A DNA stretch of 64,000 nt from Streptomyces sp. R33 (GCF_041200175.1 NZ_CP165727.1:5893501-5957500), one strand, 5' to 3'; numbered from the stretch's first letter, positions 32,820-41,553 are shown. A program made the numbers and translations. The notes: generated by a model not told the origin, from the letters alone.

Positions 32820-34990
32820 GGGGTGACCTCTGCCTCTGCCTCTGCCTCTGCCTCTGCCTGTGCCTCTGTCGCTGCCTGTGCCTCTCTCGCTGCCGTTGTC
32901 TCTGCCTCGGCTGCTGTCTCTGCCTCGGCTGCGGCCAGGGCTTTCGCGACCTGGGTCACCGTGAGCCAGTGGCCCGGGGCCAGGACCTTGGCCACCTGGG
33001 GGGCGAAGGCCGGGGACGACACGACGACCTCGGCGGTCGGGCCGTCCGCGACGATCTCGCCGCCGGCCACGATCACCACCCGGTGGGCCAGCTCGGCGGC
33101 GAGCTCCACGTCGTGGGTGGCCAGGACGATGGCGTGCCCGTCGGCGGCGAGGCCGCGGAGGATCTCGATCAGGCGGGCCTTGGCGGCGTAGTCCAGACCG
33201 CGGGTGGGCTCGTCCAGCAGGAGCAGCGCGGGGCGGCCGGTGAGTACGAGGGCCAGGGCGAGGGCCAGGCGCTGGCCCTCGGAGAGGTCCCGGGGATGGG
33301 TGTCGTCGGGGACGTCCGGGAGCAGGTCGCAGACGAGGTCCCGGCAGGTACCGGGGGCCGCGCCGGCGTCGGCGTCGGCGGCGGAGCACTCGGCGGCCAC
33401 GGTGTCGGCGTAGAGGAGGTCGCGGGGTTCCTGCGGGACGAGCCCGACGCGGCGGACCATCTCCTGCGGGGCGGTGCGGTGGGGGGTGCGGCCGGCGACG
33501 GTCACGGTGCCGGTGGTGGGGGCGAGCGTGCCGATGAGGGTGGCGAGGAGGGTGGACTTGCCGGCGCCGTTGCGGCCCATGAGGGCGATGGTCTCGCCGG
33601 GGGCCACGCAGAGGTCGATGCCGTGGAGCACTTCGGCGCGGCCGCGGCGCAGGGAGAGGGCGGTTGCCTTGGCCACCGGCTCTGCCGGGGTGGCGCCGCT
33701 GCCGCTGCCGCTGCCGCTGCCGCTGCCGCTGCCGCTTCGCGAGCCTGTGCCTGTGCCGGCTCCGGTGGCGGGGCCGGTCCCGGTCGCGGGGCTGCGGGCG
33801 GGCTCGCTCCGGCGGAGCAGGCGCGCCAGGAGCCCGGGGCGTGGGGCGGGGGCTCCGCCCCCGGACCCCCGCGCCTCAAACGCCGGCGGGGCTGGATGGC
33901 GCGGCGGAGCCGGGGTGCCCGGCGGGACCGGGGATCCCGGCTGGGGCGCGGAGGGGTGGGGGGTCGGCGATGCCGGGCGGGGCGCGGAGGGCAGCGGAGC
34001 CGGGGTGCCCGGCGGGGTCGGGGATCCCGGCTGGGACACGGGAGGCCGAGGGGAGGGCGGCTGGGCCGGGGCGGGCCGAGGGGTGGGGGACGCCGGGCGG
34101 GTCGGGGCCGGGGACGGGTGAGCCGGTCCCGGCGGGGATTGAGGGGCGGAGGCCTGGGCGGTCGCGGAGGTTGCCGGGGCCAGGCGGGACAGGAGAGAGG
34201 GGGACCGGCGGCGGGCGTCGCGGATCGAGAGGGGGAGGGGGGCCCAGTTCGCCAGGCGGCCCAGGGCCACCACCGGGGGGTGGACCGGGGAGACGGCCAT
34301 GATCTCGGACGGGCTGCCCAGGACCGGCGCCGCGCCCGGGGCCGGGAGGAGGAGGACCCGGTCCGCGTACTGGACCACCCGCTCCAGGCGGTGCTCCGCC
34401 ATCAGGACCGTCGTGCCCAGGTCGTGGACCAGGCGCTGGAGGACCGCCAGGACCTCCTCGGCGGCCGCCGGGTCCAGCGCCGACGTGGGCTCGTCCAGGA
34501 CCAGGACCTTCGGGTGCGGGGTCAGGACCGAGCCGATCGCGACCCGCTGCTGCTGGCCGCCGGAGAGGGTGGCGATGGGGCGGTCGCGCAGCTCGTTCAG
34601 GCCCAGCAGGTCCAGGGTCTCCTCGACCCGTCGGCGCATGACGGCCGGGGCCAGGCCCAGGGACTCCATGCCGTAGGCGAGCTCGTCCTCGACCACGTCC
34701 GTCACGAAGTGCGCGAGCGGGTCCTGGCCGACCGTGCCCACGACGTCGGCGAGCTCGCGCGGCTTGTGGGTGCGGGTGTCACGGCCGGCAACGGTGACGC
34801 GCCCCCGCAGCGTGCCCCCGGTGAAATGCGGGACCAGGCCGGAGACCGCACCGAGGAGGGTCGACTTGCCGACGCCCGACGGGCCGACCAGGAGCGTGAG
34901 CTCGCCCTCCGGGATCACCAGGTCGGCATCGCGGAGGGTGGGCTGCGCGGCGCCGTCGTAGGTGACCGACACCTGCTCGAAGCGGATCAC
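32816..34990 (-). CDS. ecfA: Fused ECF ATPase pair (EcfA1-EcfA2)
   Basis: 724 residues from GTG 34990 (GGAGG seven bases upstream). Domain 1: Walker A GPSGVGKST, signature LSGGQQQR, Walker B VLVLDEPTSALD. Domain 2 starts after residue 440: Walker A GRNGAGKST, signature LSEGQRLALA, Walker B LLLLDEPTRGLD. Between them is a low-complexity linker of about 170 residues (Pro/Ser/Ala) that includes an imported repeat (33846-33899), an in-frame 90-bp tandem duplication and a Gly-Ser run. The C-terminus ends in hexanucleotide-encoded Ala-Glu repeats. It powers cobalamin uptake with EcfT. Confidence 0.9.
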   Translation of the reverse strand: MIRFEQVSVTYDGAAQPTLRDADLVIPEGELTLLVGPSGVGKSTLLGAVSGLVPHFTGGTLRGRVTVAGRDTRTHKPRELADVVGTVGQDPLAHFVTDVVEDELAYGMESLGLAPAVMRRRVEETLDLLGLNELRDRPIATLSGGQQQRVAIGSVLTPHPKVLVLDEPTSALDPAAAEEVLAVLQRLVHDLGTTVLMAEHRLERVVQYADRVLLLPAPGAAPVLGSPSEIMAVSPVHPPVVALGRLANWAPLPLSIRDARRRSPSLLSRLAPATSATAQASAPQSPPGPAHPSPAPTRPASPTPRPAPAQPPSPRPPVSQPGSPTPPGTPAPLPSAPRPASPTPHPSAPQPGSPVPPGTPAPPRHPAPPAFEARGSGGGAPAPRPGLLARLLRRSEPARSPATGTGPATGAGTGTGSRSGSGSGSGSGSGSGATPAEPVAKATALSLRRGRAEVLHGIDLCVAPGETIALMGRNGAGKSTLLATLIGTLAPTTGTVTVAGRTPHRTAPQEMVRRVGLVPQEPRDLLYADTVAAECSAADADAGAAPGTCRDLVCDLLPDVPDDTHPRDLSEGQRLALALALVLTGRPALLLLDEPTRGLDYAAKARLIEILRGLAADGHAIVLATHDVELAAELAHRVVIVAGGEIVADGPTAEVVVSSPAFAPQVAKVLAPGHWLTVTQVAKALAAAEAETAAEAETTAAREAQAATEAQAEAEAEAEAEVTP
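33846..33899 (+). repeat. Streptomyces GC-rich repeat inside the ecfA linker
   Basis: GGGGGCTCCGCCCCC hairpin followed by GGACCCCCGCGCCTCAAACG and CCGGCGGGGCTGGATGG. The same repeat occurs between genes at 54438-54490. Here it encodes part of the linker (FEARGSGGGAPAPRP). Confidence 0.75.
33904..34050 (-). repeat. 90-bp in-frame tandem duplication in the ecfA linker
   Basis: GCGGAGCCGGGGTGCCCGG begins at 33904 and again at 33994, followed by the same GGGGATCCCGGCTGGG block. The 90-base period adds 30 codons per unit to the linker. Confidence 0.7.
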
Positions 34991-36324
34991 TGCGATGCCT
35001 CCTTCGGAGGTACGGGCGCCACGAAGGCGGGGAGCAGGCCGATCAGGATCGCGGCTGCCGGCCACAGCGGGAGCGTGGGGGTGACCAAGGGGACCACGCC
35101 GGGGAGGAGGGCGTCCGGGTCGACGGCCGCGGCGCGGATCAGGACGGCCGCGACGGCCGCGCCCGACCCGGCGACCAGCCACGCGCGCCACCCCCAGCGG
35201 TCGGGCCGGTAGCGGGTCCGGATGCTGCGCCGGCCGCCGAGGCGCAGCCCCGCGAGGGCCAGGGCGAGACCGATGAGCAGGACCGGCAGCCCGTACCCGG
35301 CGCCCTGGGCGGCCAGCAGCCCGTACGTGCCCGCGCACATGCCGAGCAGGCCGCCGAGGGTGAGGACGTTGGTGGTGTGCCGGACGGCGGGCGGGACCTG
35401 TGCGGTACGGCCGTAGCCGCGGGCGTCCATCGAGGCGGCGACGGCGACGGAGCGTTCGAGGGCGCCCTCCAGGACGGGCAGGCCGATCTGAAGGACCGCC
35501 TTGACGCCGCCGGTGGGGCGGCCGCGCAGGCGGCGGGCGGTCCGCAGACGGGCGACGTCGGCGACCATGTTCGGCGCGAAGGTCATGGCGACGACGACGG
35601 CGACGCCGGCCTCGTAGAGGGCGGCCGGGAGGGATTTCAGCAGCCGGGCCGGGTTGGCGAGGGCGTTCGCGGCGCCGACGCAGACCAGGAGGGCGGCCAG
35701 CTTGGCGCCGTCGTAGAAGGCGAAGACGAGCTGCTCGGCGGTGACGCGGCCGCCGATGCGGATGCCCTGGGCCGCCCAGGCGGGCAGCGGCACCTCGGGG
35801 AGGGTGAGCAGGACGTGCGCGCCGGGGATCGGGGAGCCGAGCAGCACGGAGAACAGGAGGCGGAGCCCTATGACGAAGAGGCCGAGCTTGAGGAAGGCGG
35901 TGTACGAACGGGCCCAGGGGGCGGAGGTCCGGCGCGCGGCCACGACGTAGCCGGCCACGCCGACGATCAGGCCCAGGAGAAGGGGATTGGTGGTGCGGGA
36001 GGCGGCCGTGGCGAGGCCGAGCGCCCAGAGCCACCACGCCCCCGCATGCAGGGCGTTCCCCCGACGTGCCTGCGGCGCAGCCAAGCGGCGGACCCGGCTC
36101 TTCTCGTACGTCGGCCACGACCCGGCGTCGCCCGCCCCGGCGGGTCCGGGCCCGGCCGGGATCAGGTCGTCGTCTGCGGGCCGGCGGGTCCGCCCCGCAC
36201 CGCCCGAGCGGAGCGGACCGCGCGTGCGGGCACCCCCGGCGCCGGCCCCCGCGCGGCGCGGGGTGGCGGCCGGGGTGGGTCGCGGCTGTGCCGGGTGGGG
36301 GAGCTCCGCAGGGGTGGGGGTCAT
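34987..36324 (-). CDS. ecfT: ECF transporter transmembrane component (EcfT/CbiQ)
   Basis: 445 residues from ATG 36324 (ATGA overlap upstream, GTGA overlap downstream). After an unusual N-terminal Pro/Arg-rich extension (about 75 residues) come the CbiQ-type helices (GAWWLWALGLATAASRTTNPLLLGLIVGVAG) and the coupling motifs VAASMDARGYG and, nearby, the ARTARRLRGR-type Arg motif (VARLRTARRLRGRPTGG). EcfT joins the S component to the ATPases. A second set of membrane helices follows at the C-terminus (residues about 300-435), longer than usual CbiQ. Confidence 0.87.
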   Translation of the reverse strand: MTPTPAELPHPAQPRPTPAATPRRAGAGAGGARTRGPLRSGGAGRTRRPADDDLIPAGPGPAGAGDAGSWPTYEKSRVRRLAAPQARRGNALHAGAWWLWALGLATAASRTTNPLLLGLIVGVAGYVVAARRTSAPWARSYTAFLKLGLFVIGLRLLFSVLLGSPIPGAHVLLTLPEVPLPAWAAQGIRIGGRVTAEQLVFAFYDGAKLAALLVCVGAANALANPARLLKSLPAALYEAGVAVVVAMTFAPNMVADVARLRTARRLRGRPTGGVKAVLQIGLPVLEGALERSVAVAASMDARGYGRTAQVPPAVRHTTNVLTLGGLLGMCAGTYGLLAAQGAGYGLPVLLIGLALALAGLRLGGRRSIRTRYRPDRWGWRAWLVAGSGAAVAAVLIRAAAVDPDALLPGVVPLVTPTLPLWPAAAILIGLLPAFVAPVPPKEASQ

Positions 36325-36968
36325 CGGTTGCGGCGGCGGGATTGCCAGACTGCGGCTGCCGCAAGGGCGGCCACCGCCGCCAGACCGGCCAGGAGGCCCG
36401 TCGACGGGCCTGCGTCCTTGGGCGCTGCGTGCGTCGGCTCGGGTGCTGCGTCGGCGATCTGTTCGCCGCAGCCCTGCTTCGGGTAGCCCGACACCGCGCA
36501 CAGCAGCGCCGCGCTGTTGTAGCGGAGCGGCTTGGAGACCTCCGCCAGGGCCTCGGCCGCCGTGGCGTCCGGGGCGACCTGGGCGCAGGCGGTGCGCGGG
36601 GTGTCCTGCGGCGGGGCGTCGCCCGCGGGGGCGTCCGCCGGGACACCGAAGTCGACGACCACGGCGATCCGCTTGCGGCCCTCCACGGCCGCAGTGGCTG
36701 CGCAGACCGACGCGAAATCGGCCGCCGCGCGCGGTTTCGCCGCCTCGGCCGCCGCGTCCTGACTCACCGCGAAGCGGAAGCCCAGGGCCGATCCGTCCGC
36801 CGGGCGGGCCGTCGAGGGGCCCTGCGTGGCGTACTGCCACTGGCCTCCCGTGCCCTCCCAGAACGACCAGTAGCGGTAGCCCGCCGCCGTCGCGGGGGAG
36901 GCCGCCAGGAGCGTGAGGAGGATGCCGAACGCGAGGGCGAGCGGGGCGGTCAGGCTGCGGCGGCGCAT
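36321..36968 (-). CDS. SCO2322-type exported, membrane-anchored protein
   Basis: 215 residues. Signal peptide (LTAPLALAFGILLTLLAASPATAAG), then GYRYWSFWEGTGGQWQYATQGPSTARPADGSALGFRFAV, three Cys, and a C-terminal anchor (GLLAGLAAVAALAAAAVW, then QSRRRNR). The family is conserved beside this ECF transporter in Streptomyces, without a proven role. The WxYWSFWEG...GQWQY start and G-x-x-GFRF end resemble the DUF4430 beta domain found in intrinsic factor and transcobalamin. I infer a surface cobalamin-binding role. Start and stop overlap its neighbours. Confidence 0.72.
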   Translation of the reverse strand: MRRRSLTAPLALAFGILLTLLAASPATAAGYRYWSFWEGTGGQWQYATQGPSTARPADGSALGFRFAVSQDAAAEAAKPRAAADFASVCAATAAVEGRKRIAVVVDFGVPADAPAGDAPPQDTPRTACAQVAPDATAAEALAEVSKPLRYNSAALLCAVSGYPKQGCGEQIADAAPEPTHAAPKDAGPSTGLLAGLAAVAALAAAAVWQSRRRNR

Positions 36969-38206
36969 CAGAGCTGGTTCTTCTTCCGGCGGCCGCTGAG
37001 GAGGACGCCGATGCCCATGCCGGCCGCCAGGCCCGCGCCCACGATCCACCACACGTTCTGGTCGGAGGACTTCGACTCTTCCTTGGGCTTCGGCGCCGGC
37101 GACTCGCCGGTCTGCGGGGCCGGGCCCGTTGCGTTCAGGGCCGTCACCAGGTCCGTGCCGCCGAAGGACTTCGGGTCCGTGCCCGTGGCGTGCGCGGCCA
37201 GCACCAGGGTGCCCAGCGCCGCGGGGCTGCCCTTGGCCCAGTCCGCCGAGTTGGCCTTCAGCCACTCCAGCGCGGCCGCAGCCGACTGCGTGTGCCCGGC
37301 CGCGGCCAGGGCGATCACCGCGTCGGCGGTGTTGCCGGTGTCCGCGGTCGGCTGGTCGGCGCCGGGGGTGACGGCCGTGAGGTGGCCGTCCTTCTTCAGC
37401 GTCTCGGCCAGGTAGCCGGCCGCGCCCTGGGCGGCGGTTGCCGGGTCGGTGGCGCCGGCCGGGCAGGCCAGTGCGGCTGCGGGGGTGTCCGTCGGGGCAG
37501 GGGGCACGACCGACCCCTGGCCGAGGCCGGCCAGGACCGCGGCGGCGGTGGCGTCGGCGTTGGCCGGGAGCTTGCCGTCGGCCGGCTGGTACCCGAAGGC
37601 GCCCCGGTCGGCGGCCGGCTCGGTGGTGCAGCCCAGCTGGAAGGCGAGCAGGCCCTCGTACGCGGACTTGCCCGCCTTCGACTTCACCTCGGCCGGCGTC
37701 TCGCCCGCCACGGCCAGCGCGCTGATGACGAGGGAGGTGGAGTTGCCCTCGCTCGGGGTGCCGGGGACGAAGGCCCAGCCGCCGTCCTCGTTCTGGACGG
37801 ACTTCAGCCAGTCCGTGCCCTTCTTCACCGCCGCGTCCTGGCCGCCCAGCGCCTTCAGCGCCTGCACGGCCATCGCGGTGGCGTTGGTGTCGAACATCGT
37901 CTTGTCGTCGCAGGCGGCGCCCGCGTCCGCGCGGAAGGAGGCGAAGCCGCCGTTCGCGCACTGCTGGCCGACGAGCCAGGCAACGGCCTCCTTGGCCGGC
38001 TTGACGCCGACCGTCTGCTGGGCCAGCAGCGCGAAGGACTGCCGCCACACGCCGTCGTACGTCGGGTCGTTCTTGCCGTACAGCCCGGACGGGATCACCG
38101 GGGCCGGCGGGGCGGAGGGGGAGGGCGCGGCGAGGGCTGCGGGGGCGGCGCCCACGCAGAGCACGGCGGAGGCGGCGAGCGCGGCGGCGCTGCGGCGGAC
38201 GTTCAT
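36968..38206 (-). CDS. Exported alpha/alpha-toroid (prenyltransferase-repeat) protein, membrane-anchored
   Basis: 412 residues from ATG 38206. Signal peptide (SAAALAASAVLCVGAAPAALA) followed by four to five repeats of the squalene-cyclase/prenyltransferase toroid: AWLVGQQCANGGFASF, WLKSVQNEDGGWAFVPG, LLAFQLGC...GAFGYQ, GYLAETLKKDGHL. No catalytic DxDD or QxxDGxW active site typical of cyclases is seen. C-terminal anchor VWWIVGAGLAAGMGIGVLL then RRKKNQL. It is the first gene after a cobalamin riboswitch. The helical toroid is also the fold of the cobalamin-holding alpha domain of transcobalamins, so a capture role is inferred. Confidence 0.8.
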   Translation of the reverse strand: MNVRRSAAALAASAVLCVGAAPAALAAPSPSAPPAPVIPSGLYGKNDPTYDGVWRQSFALLAQQTVGVKPAKEAVAWLVGQQCANGGFASFRADAGAACDDKTMFDTNATAMAVQALKALGGQDAAVKKGTDWLKSVQNEDGGWAFVPGTPSEGNSTSLVISALAVAGETPAEVKSKAGKSAYEGLLAFQLGCTTEPAADRGAFGYQPADGKLPANADATAAAVLAGLGQGSVVPPAPTDTPAAALACPAGATDPATAAQGAAGYLAETLKKDGHLTAVTPGADQPTADTGNTADAVIALAAAGHTQSAAAALEWLKANSADWAKGSPAALGTLVLAAHATGTDPKSFGGTDLVTALNATGPAPQTGESPAPKPKEESKSSDQNVWWIVGAGLAAGMGIGVLLSGRRKKNQL

Positions 38207-38214
38207 GGGGCGGG

Positions 38215-38445
38215 TGCCTCTCGTGCTGGGGAGCAGGAGGCAGGCGCGCACAAGGCACCGGGCTCCGGCTCCGTTTACCTCGACGGTGCCGGCCGCCGGG
38301 GGCTCCGGCGGCTCGAGCCGCGCACCTCGCGTACGGGCGGTCCGGCTTCCCGCCCGGCGGGGCCTGGGCGGGTCACGGTTGCGGGTCAGCGCCGGAATCA
38401 CACCGGCTTCTTCCCGTACGGAAGGGTGGACGACGGGCTTACTCT
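38215..38445 (-). ncRNA. Cobalamin riboswitch
   Basis: On the minus strand the leader contains GAAGCCGGTGTGATTCCGGC followed by GCTGACCCGCAACCGTGA (38411-38371), the conserved core of the adenosylcobalamin riboswitch. A later GAGCCGGAGCCCGGTGCC-type block near 38240-38265 matches the 3' side. It would shut off the whole ECF operon when cobalamin is plentiful. The first ATG is at 38206. Confidence 0.9.
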
Positions 38446-38535
38446 ACCGGCCCGTAGCAGTCCGGAAGGTGGCGCCGGGGCGCAGCGCCCCTTACCGGCG
38501 GACAGGCGGGACAGGCGGGACCGGCGGGACCGACG

Positions 38536-39636
38536 TCACATGGCGCGGTACGTGACAGGGTCGCTGCCCGGGACCGCCTCGGCCCTGCCCTGCTTCACCA
38601 GCCGCCGCAGATGGGCCTCCGCCTCCGAGACGGCGATGTTGCGGGAGCCGTACGGGATCTGCTCCCAGGGCCGGTTCCACTCCATGCGCTCCGCCAGCCC
38701 CCACGGGGTCAGCGGCTCGGCCAGCAGTTCCCACAGCCCGGTCAGCCGCTCCTCGTGGTGGCGCAGCAGTTCGCGGACCCGGGCCGGGGCGTCGGTGAAG
38801 GCGTGCTGGTGGGCCGGGAGCACCTCGGCGGGGCCGAGTCGGCCGATCCGCTCGAGGGAGTCGAGGTAGTCGCCGAGGGGGTCGGTGACCCGGGTGTCCT
38901 CCGGGGCCTCGTAGAGGCCGATGTGCGGGGAGATCCCGGGCAGCAGGTGGTCCCCGGAGAAGAGGCGGCCGTTGCCGGGGAGGTTCGCCGGATGCTGTTC
39001 CTCCAGGTGCAGGCAGACGTGGCCGGGGGTATGGCCCGGGGTCCAGATGGCGCGCAGCCGCCGCCCGGCGAGGGGGAGCAGTTCGCCGGGGACGATCTCC
39101 CGGTCGGGGACGGCGGCCCGCAGCCCGGGCAGGGTGCGCAGGCGGCCGCTCGCGCGGGCGGCCCGCAGGGGGGCGATGTGCTCCTCGGGGGCTCCGGCGG
39201 TGGCCAGCTTCTCGCTCATGTAGTCGAACCAGACGCCGGGCTCGGCGGAGCGGGTCCGTACGACGACCTCGGTGTCGGCGGCGTGCATGGCGATCCAGGC
39301 GCCGGAGGCCTCGCGGACCCGGCCGGACAGGCCGTGGTGGTCGGGGTGGTGGTGGGTGATGACCACGCCGTGGACGGCGGCGATCGCGATGCCGAGGGCG
39401 CCGAGGCCGGCGACGAGGGCGTCCCAGGACTCGGGGTCGTCCCAGCCGGTGTCGACGAGGACGGGGCCGCGGTCGGTGTCGAGGACGTGGACGAGGGTGT
39501 GGCCGAGCGGGTTGTCGGGGATGGGCACCTTGATGCCGTGGACGCCGCCGCCGTGGTCGGTGACGTGCGGGGTGACGGGGGGCGTGGCCCCGGGTCCGGT
39601 CAGCGGTGCGGCCTGCGGCGGCGTGTCCTGCGGCAT
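38536..39636 (-). CDS. Metallo-beta-lactamase-fold hydrolase
   Basis: 366 residues from ATG 39636 (GGGAG before it). The metal site is ITHHHPDHHGLSG (H-x-H-x-D-H), with IWTPGHTPGHVCL (His) and LFSGDHLLPG (Asp). The C-terminal 90 residues form a winged-helix-like domain, as in BLACT_WH glyoxalase-like enzymes. Substrate unknown. It diverges from the aldehyde dehydrogenase gene and shares a promoter region with KstR-type boxes, so it may act on a thioester or lactone in steroid breakdown, which is inference. Confidence 0.87.
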   Translation of the reverse strand: MPQDTPPQAAPLTGPGATPPVTPHVTDHGGGVHGIKVPIPDNPLGHTLVHVLDTDRGPVLVDTGWDDPESWDALVAGLGALGIAIAAVHGVVITHHHPDHHGLSGRVREASGAWIAMHAADTEVVVRTRSAEPGVWFDYMSEKLATAGAPEEHIAPLRAARASGRLRTLPGLRAAVPDREIVPGELLPLAGRRLRAIWTPGHTPGHVCLHLEEQHPANLPGNGRLFSGDHLLPGISPHIGLYEAPEDTRVTDPLGDYLDSLERIGRLGPAEVLPAHQHAFTDAPARVRELLRHHEERLTGLWELLAEPLTPWGLAERMEWNRPWEQIPYGSRNIAVSEAEAHLRRLVKQGRAEAVPGSDPVTYRAM

Positions 39637-39689
39637 GGGGGCTCCCTGTCTGCGCCCGGCTGCGTCTGCGCCGCCCGGCTCACTCTCGC

Positions 39690-39703
39690 GAGAACGTGTT
39701 GCA
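39690..39703 (-). promoter_or_regulatory. KstR-type box ahead of the metallo-beta-lactamase gene
   Basis: GAGAACGTGTTGCA; fits TnnAACnnGTTnnA except for the first base. It lies 54 bases before the ATG at 39636. Confidence 0.5.
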
Positions 39704-39798
39704 GTAGTAGCCCAAGTCGACCATCTGCGGCCCGTTCTGACTAGTCGCAACCCTTCGTTGGATCTTCCGGGCCGTTCCGTCCTGGCCGTGGACTCCTA

Positions 39799-39820
39799 GA
39801 ACTAGAACTGGTATCAGTTC
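39799..39820 (+). promoter_or_regulatory. KstR-type box ahead of the aldehyde dehydrogenase
   Basis: Contains TAGAACTGGTATCA (39803-39816), one mismatch to TnnAACnnGTTnnA, flanked by GAAC and GTTC as in the palindrome at 29806-29827. It lies 31 bases before the ATG at 39851. Confidence 0.6.
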
Positions 39821-39850
39821 GGGAACGCCAAGCCGCAGGAGGCAGCAGCC

Positions 39851-41314
39851 ATGACCGAGCTCGTGGAACACGGACACCTGTTCATCGGCGGGGAGTGGAC
39901 GGATCCGCTGGGCACCGACACGATCGAGATCGTCTCCCCCCACACGGAGCAGGTCATCGGCAGCGTCCCGCACGCCTCCCGCGCGGACGTGGACCGTGCC
40001 GTCGCCGTCGCCCGCCGGGCCTTCGACGAGGGCCCCTGGCCCCGGATGTCCCTGGACGAGCGGATCGCCGTCGTCACCCGGATCAAGGACGCGATCGCCG
40101 TCCGGCACGAGGAGATCGCCCGGTCGATCAGCTCCCAGAACGGTTCCCCGTACTCCTGGAGCGTCCTCGCGCAGGCGCTCGGCCCGATGATGGTCTACGA
40201 CGCCGCGATCCAGGTCGCGCGCGCCTACCCGTACGAGGAGCACCGCCAGGGCGTGCTCGGGCCGATCCTGGTGCGCCGGGAGCCGGTGGGCGTGGTGGCG
40301 GCCGTCATACCGTGGAACGTGCCGCAGTTCGTGGCCGCCGCCAAACTCGCGCCGGCGCTGCTGACGGGCTCGACGGTGATCCTGAAGCCGTCCCCCGAGT
40401 CGCCGCTGGACTCGTACATCCTCGCCGACATCGCGCGGGAGGCCGGGCTGCCGGAGGGTGTGCTGTCGATCCTGCCCGCCGACCGTGAGGTCAGCGAGTA
40501 CCTGGTCGGCCACCCCGGTGTCGACAAGGTGGCGTTCACCGGCTCGGTCGCCGCCGGCCGGCGCGTGATGGAGGTCGCCGCCCGCAACCTGACCCGGGTC
40601 ACGCTCGAACTCGGCGGCAAGTCCGCCGCCGTGATCCTGCCGGACGCCGACCTGGAGTCCACCATCGCGGGGATCGTCCCGGCGGCCTGGATGAACAACG
40701 GGCAGGCCTGCGTGGCCCAGACCCGGGTGCTCGCGCCGCGCAGCCGCTACGAGGAGGTCGCCGAGGCCCTCGCGGCCGCGGCGGGCGCGCTGGTGGTCGG
40801 CGACCCGCTGGACCCGGCGACGCAGCTCGGGCCGCTGGTGGCCAGGCGGCAGCAGCAGCGGTCGCTGGACTACATCCGGATCGGCCATGAGGAGGGTGCG
40901 AAGGTCCTCGCGGGCGGCGGCCGGCCTGCCGGGCTGGAGCAGGGCTGGTACGTGGAGCCGACGCTGTTCGGGGACGTGGACAACTCGATGAGGATCGCCC
41001 GCGAGGAGATCTTCGGGCCGGTCGTCTGCCTGATCCCGTACGGGGACGAGGCGGAAGCGGTACGGGTCGCCAACGATTCGGAGTTCGGGCTGAGCGGCAG
41101 CGTCTGGACGGGGGACGTCGAGCACGGCATCGACTTCGCGCGGCAGGTGCGGACGGGCACGTTCAACGTGAACACCTTCAGCCTGGACATGCTGGGGCCG
41201 TTCGGCGGCTACAAGAACAGCGGTGTGGGGCGGGAGTTCGGGCCCGAGGGGCTCAGCGAATACCTGGAGCACAAGATGATCCACCTGCCGGCGGGCTACG
41301 CGGCGGGTGCGTGA
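39851..41314 (+). CDS. NAD(P)-dependent aldehyde dehydrogenase
   Basis: 487 residues, AGGAGG before ATG. Conserved ALDH residues: PWNVPQF and KPSPESPLDS in the cofactor site, FTGSVAAG, ELGGKSAAV (general base Glu), NNGQACVAQTR (catalytic Cys) and EIFGPVV near the end. It oxidises an aldehyde to an acid. Placement with a ferredoxin, a KstR-like regulator and KstR-type boxes points to steroid or side-chain aldehydes. A terminal-aldehyde intermediate formed by CYP125 is a possible substrate (inference). Confidence 0.88.
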   Translation: MTELVEHGHLFIGGEWTDPLGTDTIEIVSPHTEQVIGSVPHASRADVDRAVAVARRAFDEGPWPRMSLDERIAVVTRIKDAIAVRHEEIARSISSQNGSPYSWSVLAQALGPMMVYDAAIQVARAYPYEEHRQGVLGPILVRREPVGVVAAVIPWNVPQFVAAAKLAPALLTGSTVILKPSPESPLDSYILADIAREAGLPEGVLSILPADREVSEYLVGHPGVDKVAFTGSVAAGRRVMEVAARNLTRVTLELGGKSAAVILPDADLESTIAGIVPAAWMNNGQACVAQTRVLAPRSRYEEVAEALAAAAGALVVGDPLDPATQLGPLVARRQQQRSLDYIRIGHEEGAKVLAGGGRPAGLEQGWYVEPTLFGDVDNSMRIAREEIFGPVVCLIPYGDEAEAVRVANDSEFGLSGSVWTGDVEHGIDFARQVRTGTFNVNTFSLDMLGPFGGYKNSGVGREFGPEGLSEYLEHKMIHLPAGYAAGA

Positions 41315-41553
41315 GCGCCATGGGTGACCGCTGGGTGGTGGAGGTGGACCGGGGCGTCTGCATCGGCTCGGGGATGTGCGTGAACCACGCGCCGGAGGGC
41401 TTCGCCCTGGACTCGGCGCGCCAGTCGCATCCCCGGGACCCGGAGACGGACGCGAACGAGCCGGTCCTGGCGGCGGCGGAGGGCTGCCCGGTGGAGGCCA
41501 TCATGATCACCCTGGCAGCCACCGGCGAGGCGGTGTTCCCCCCGGAGGAATGA
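41311..41553 (+). CDS. Small ferredoxin (3Fe-4S type)
   Basis: 80 residues from GTG 41311, overlapping the ALDH stop as GTGA. The cluster motif is CIGSGMC (C-x5-C) early and EGCPVEAI (C-P) late, the three-cysteine pattern of P450-donating 3Fe-4S ferredoxins. It may carry electrons to CYP125 at 28398, as such ferredoxins do in actinobacteria. No reductase gene is next to it. Confidence 0.87.
   Translation: MSAMGDRWVVEVDRGVCIGSGMCVNHAPEGFALDSARQSHPRDPETDANEPVLAAAEGCPVEAIMITLAATGEAVFPPEE

Noticed and set aside
32816..36646. Single leftward frame of 1276 codons
   Set aside because: The part beyond 34990 overlaps the EcfT gene in another frame. EcfT has CbiQ motifs and coupled start/stop overlaps, so the ATPase gene begins at GTG 34990.
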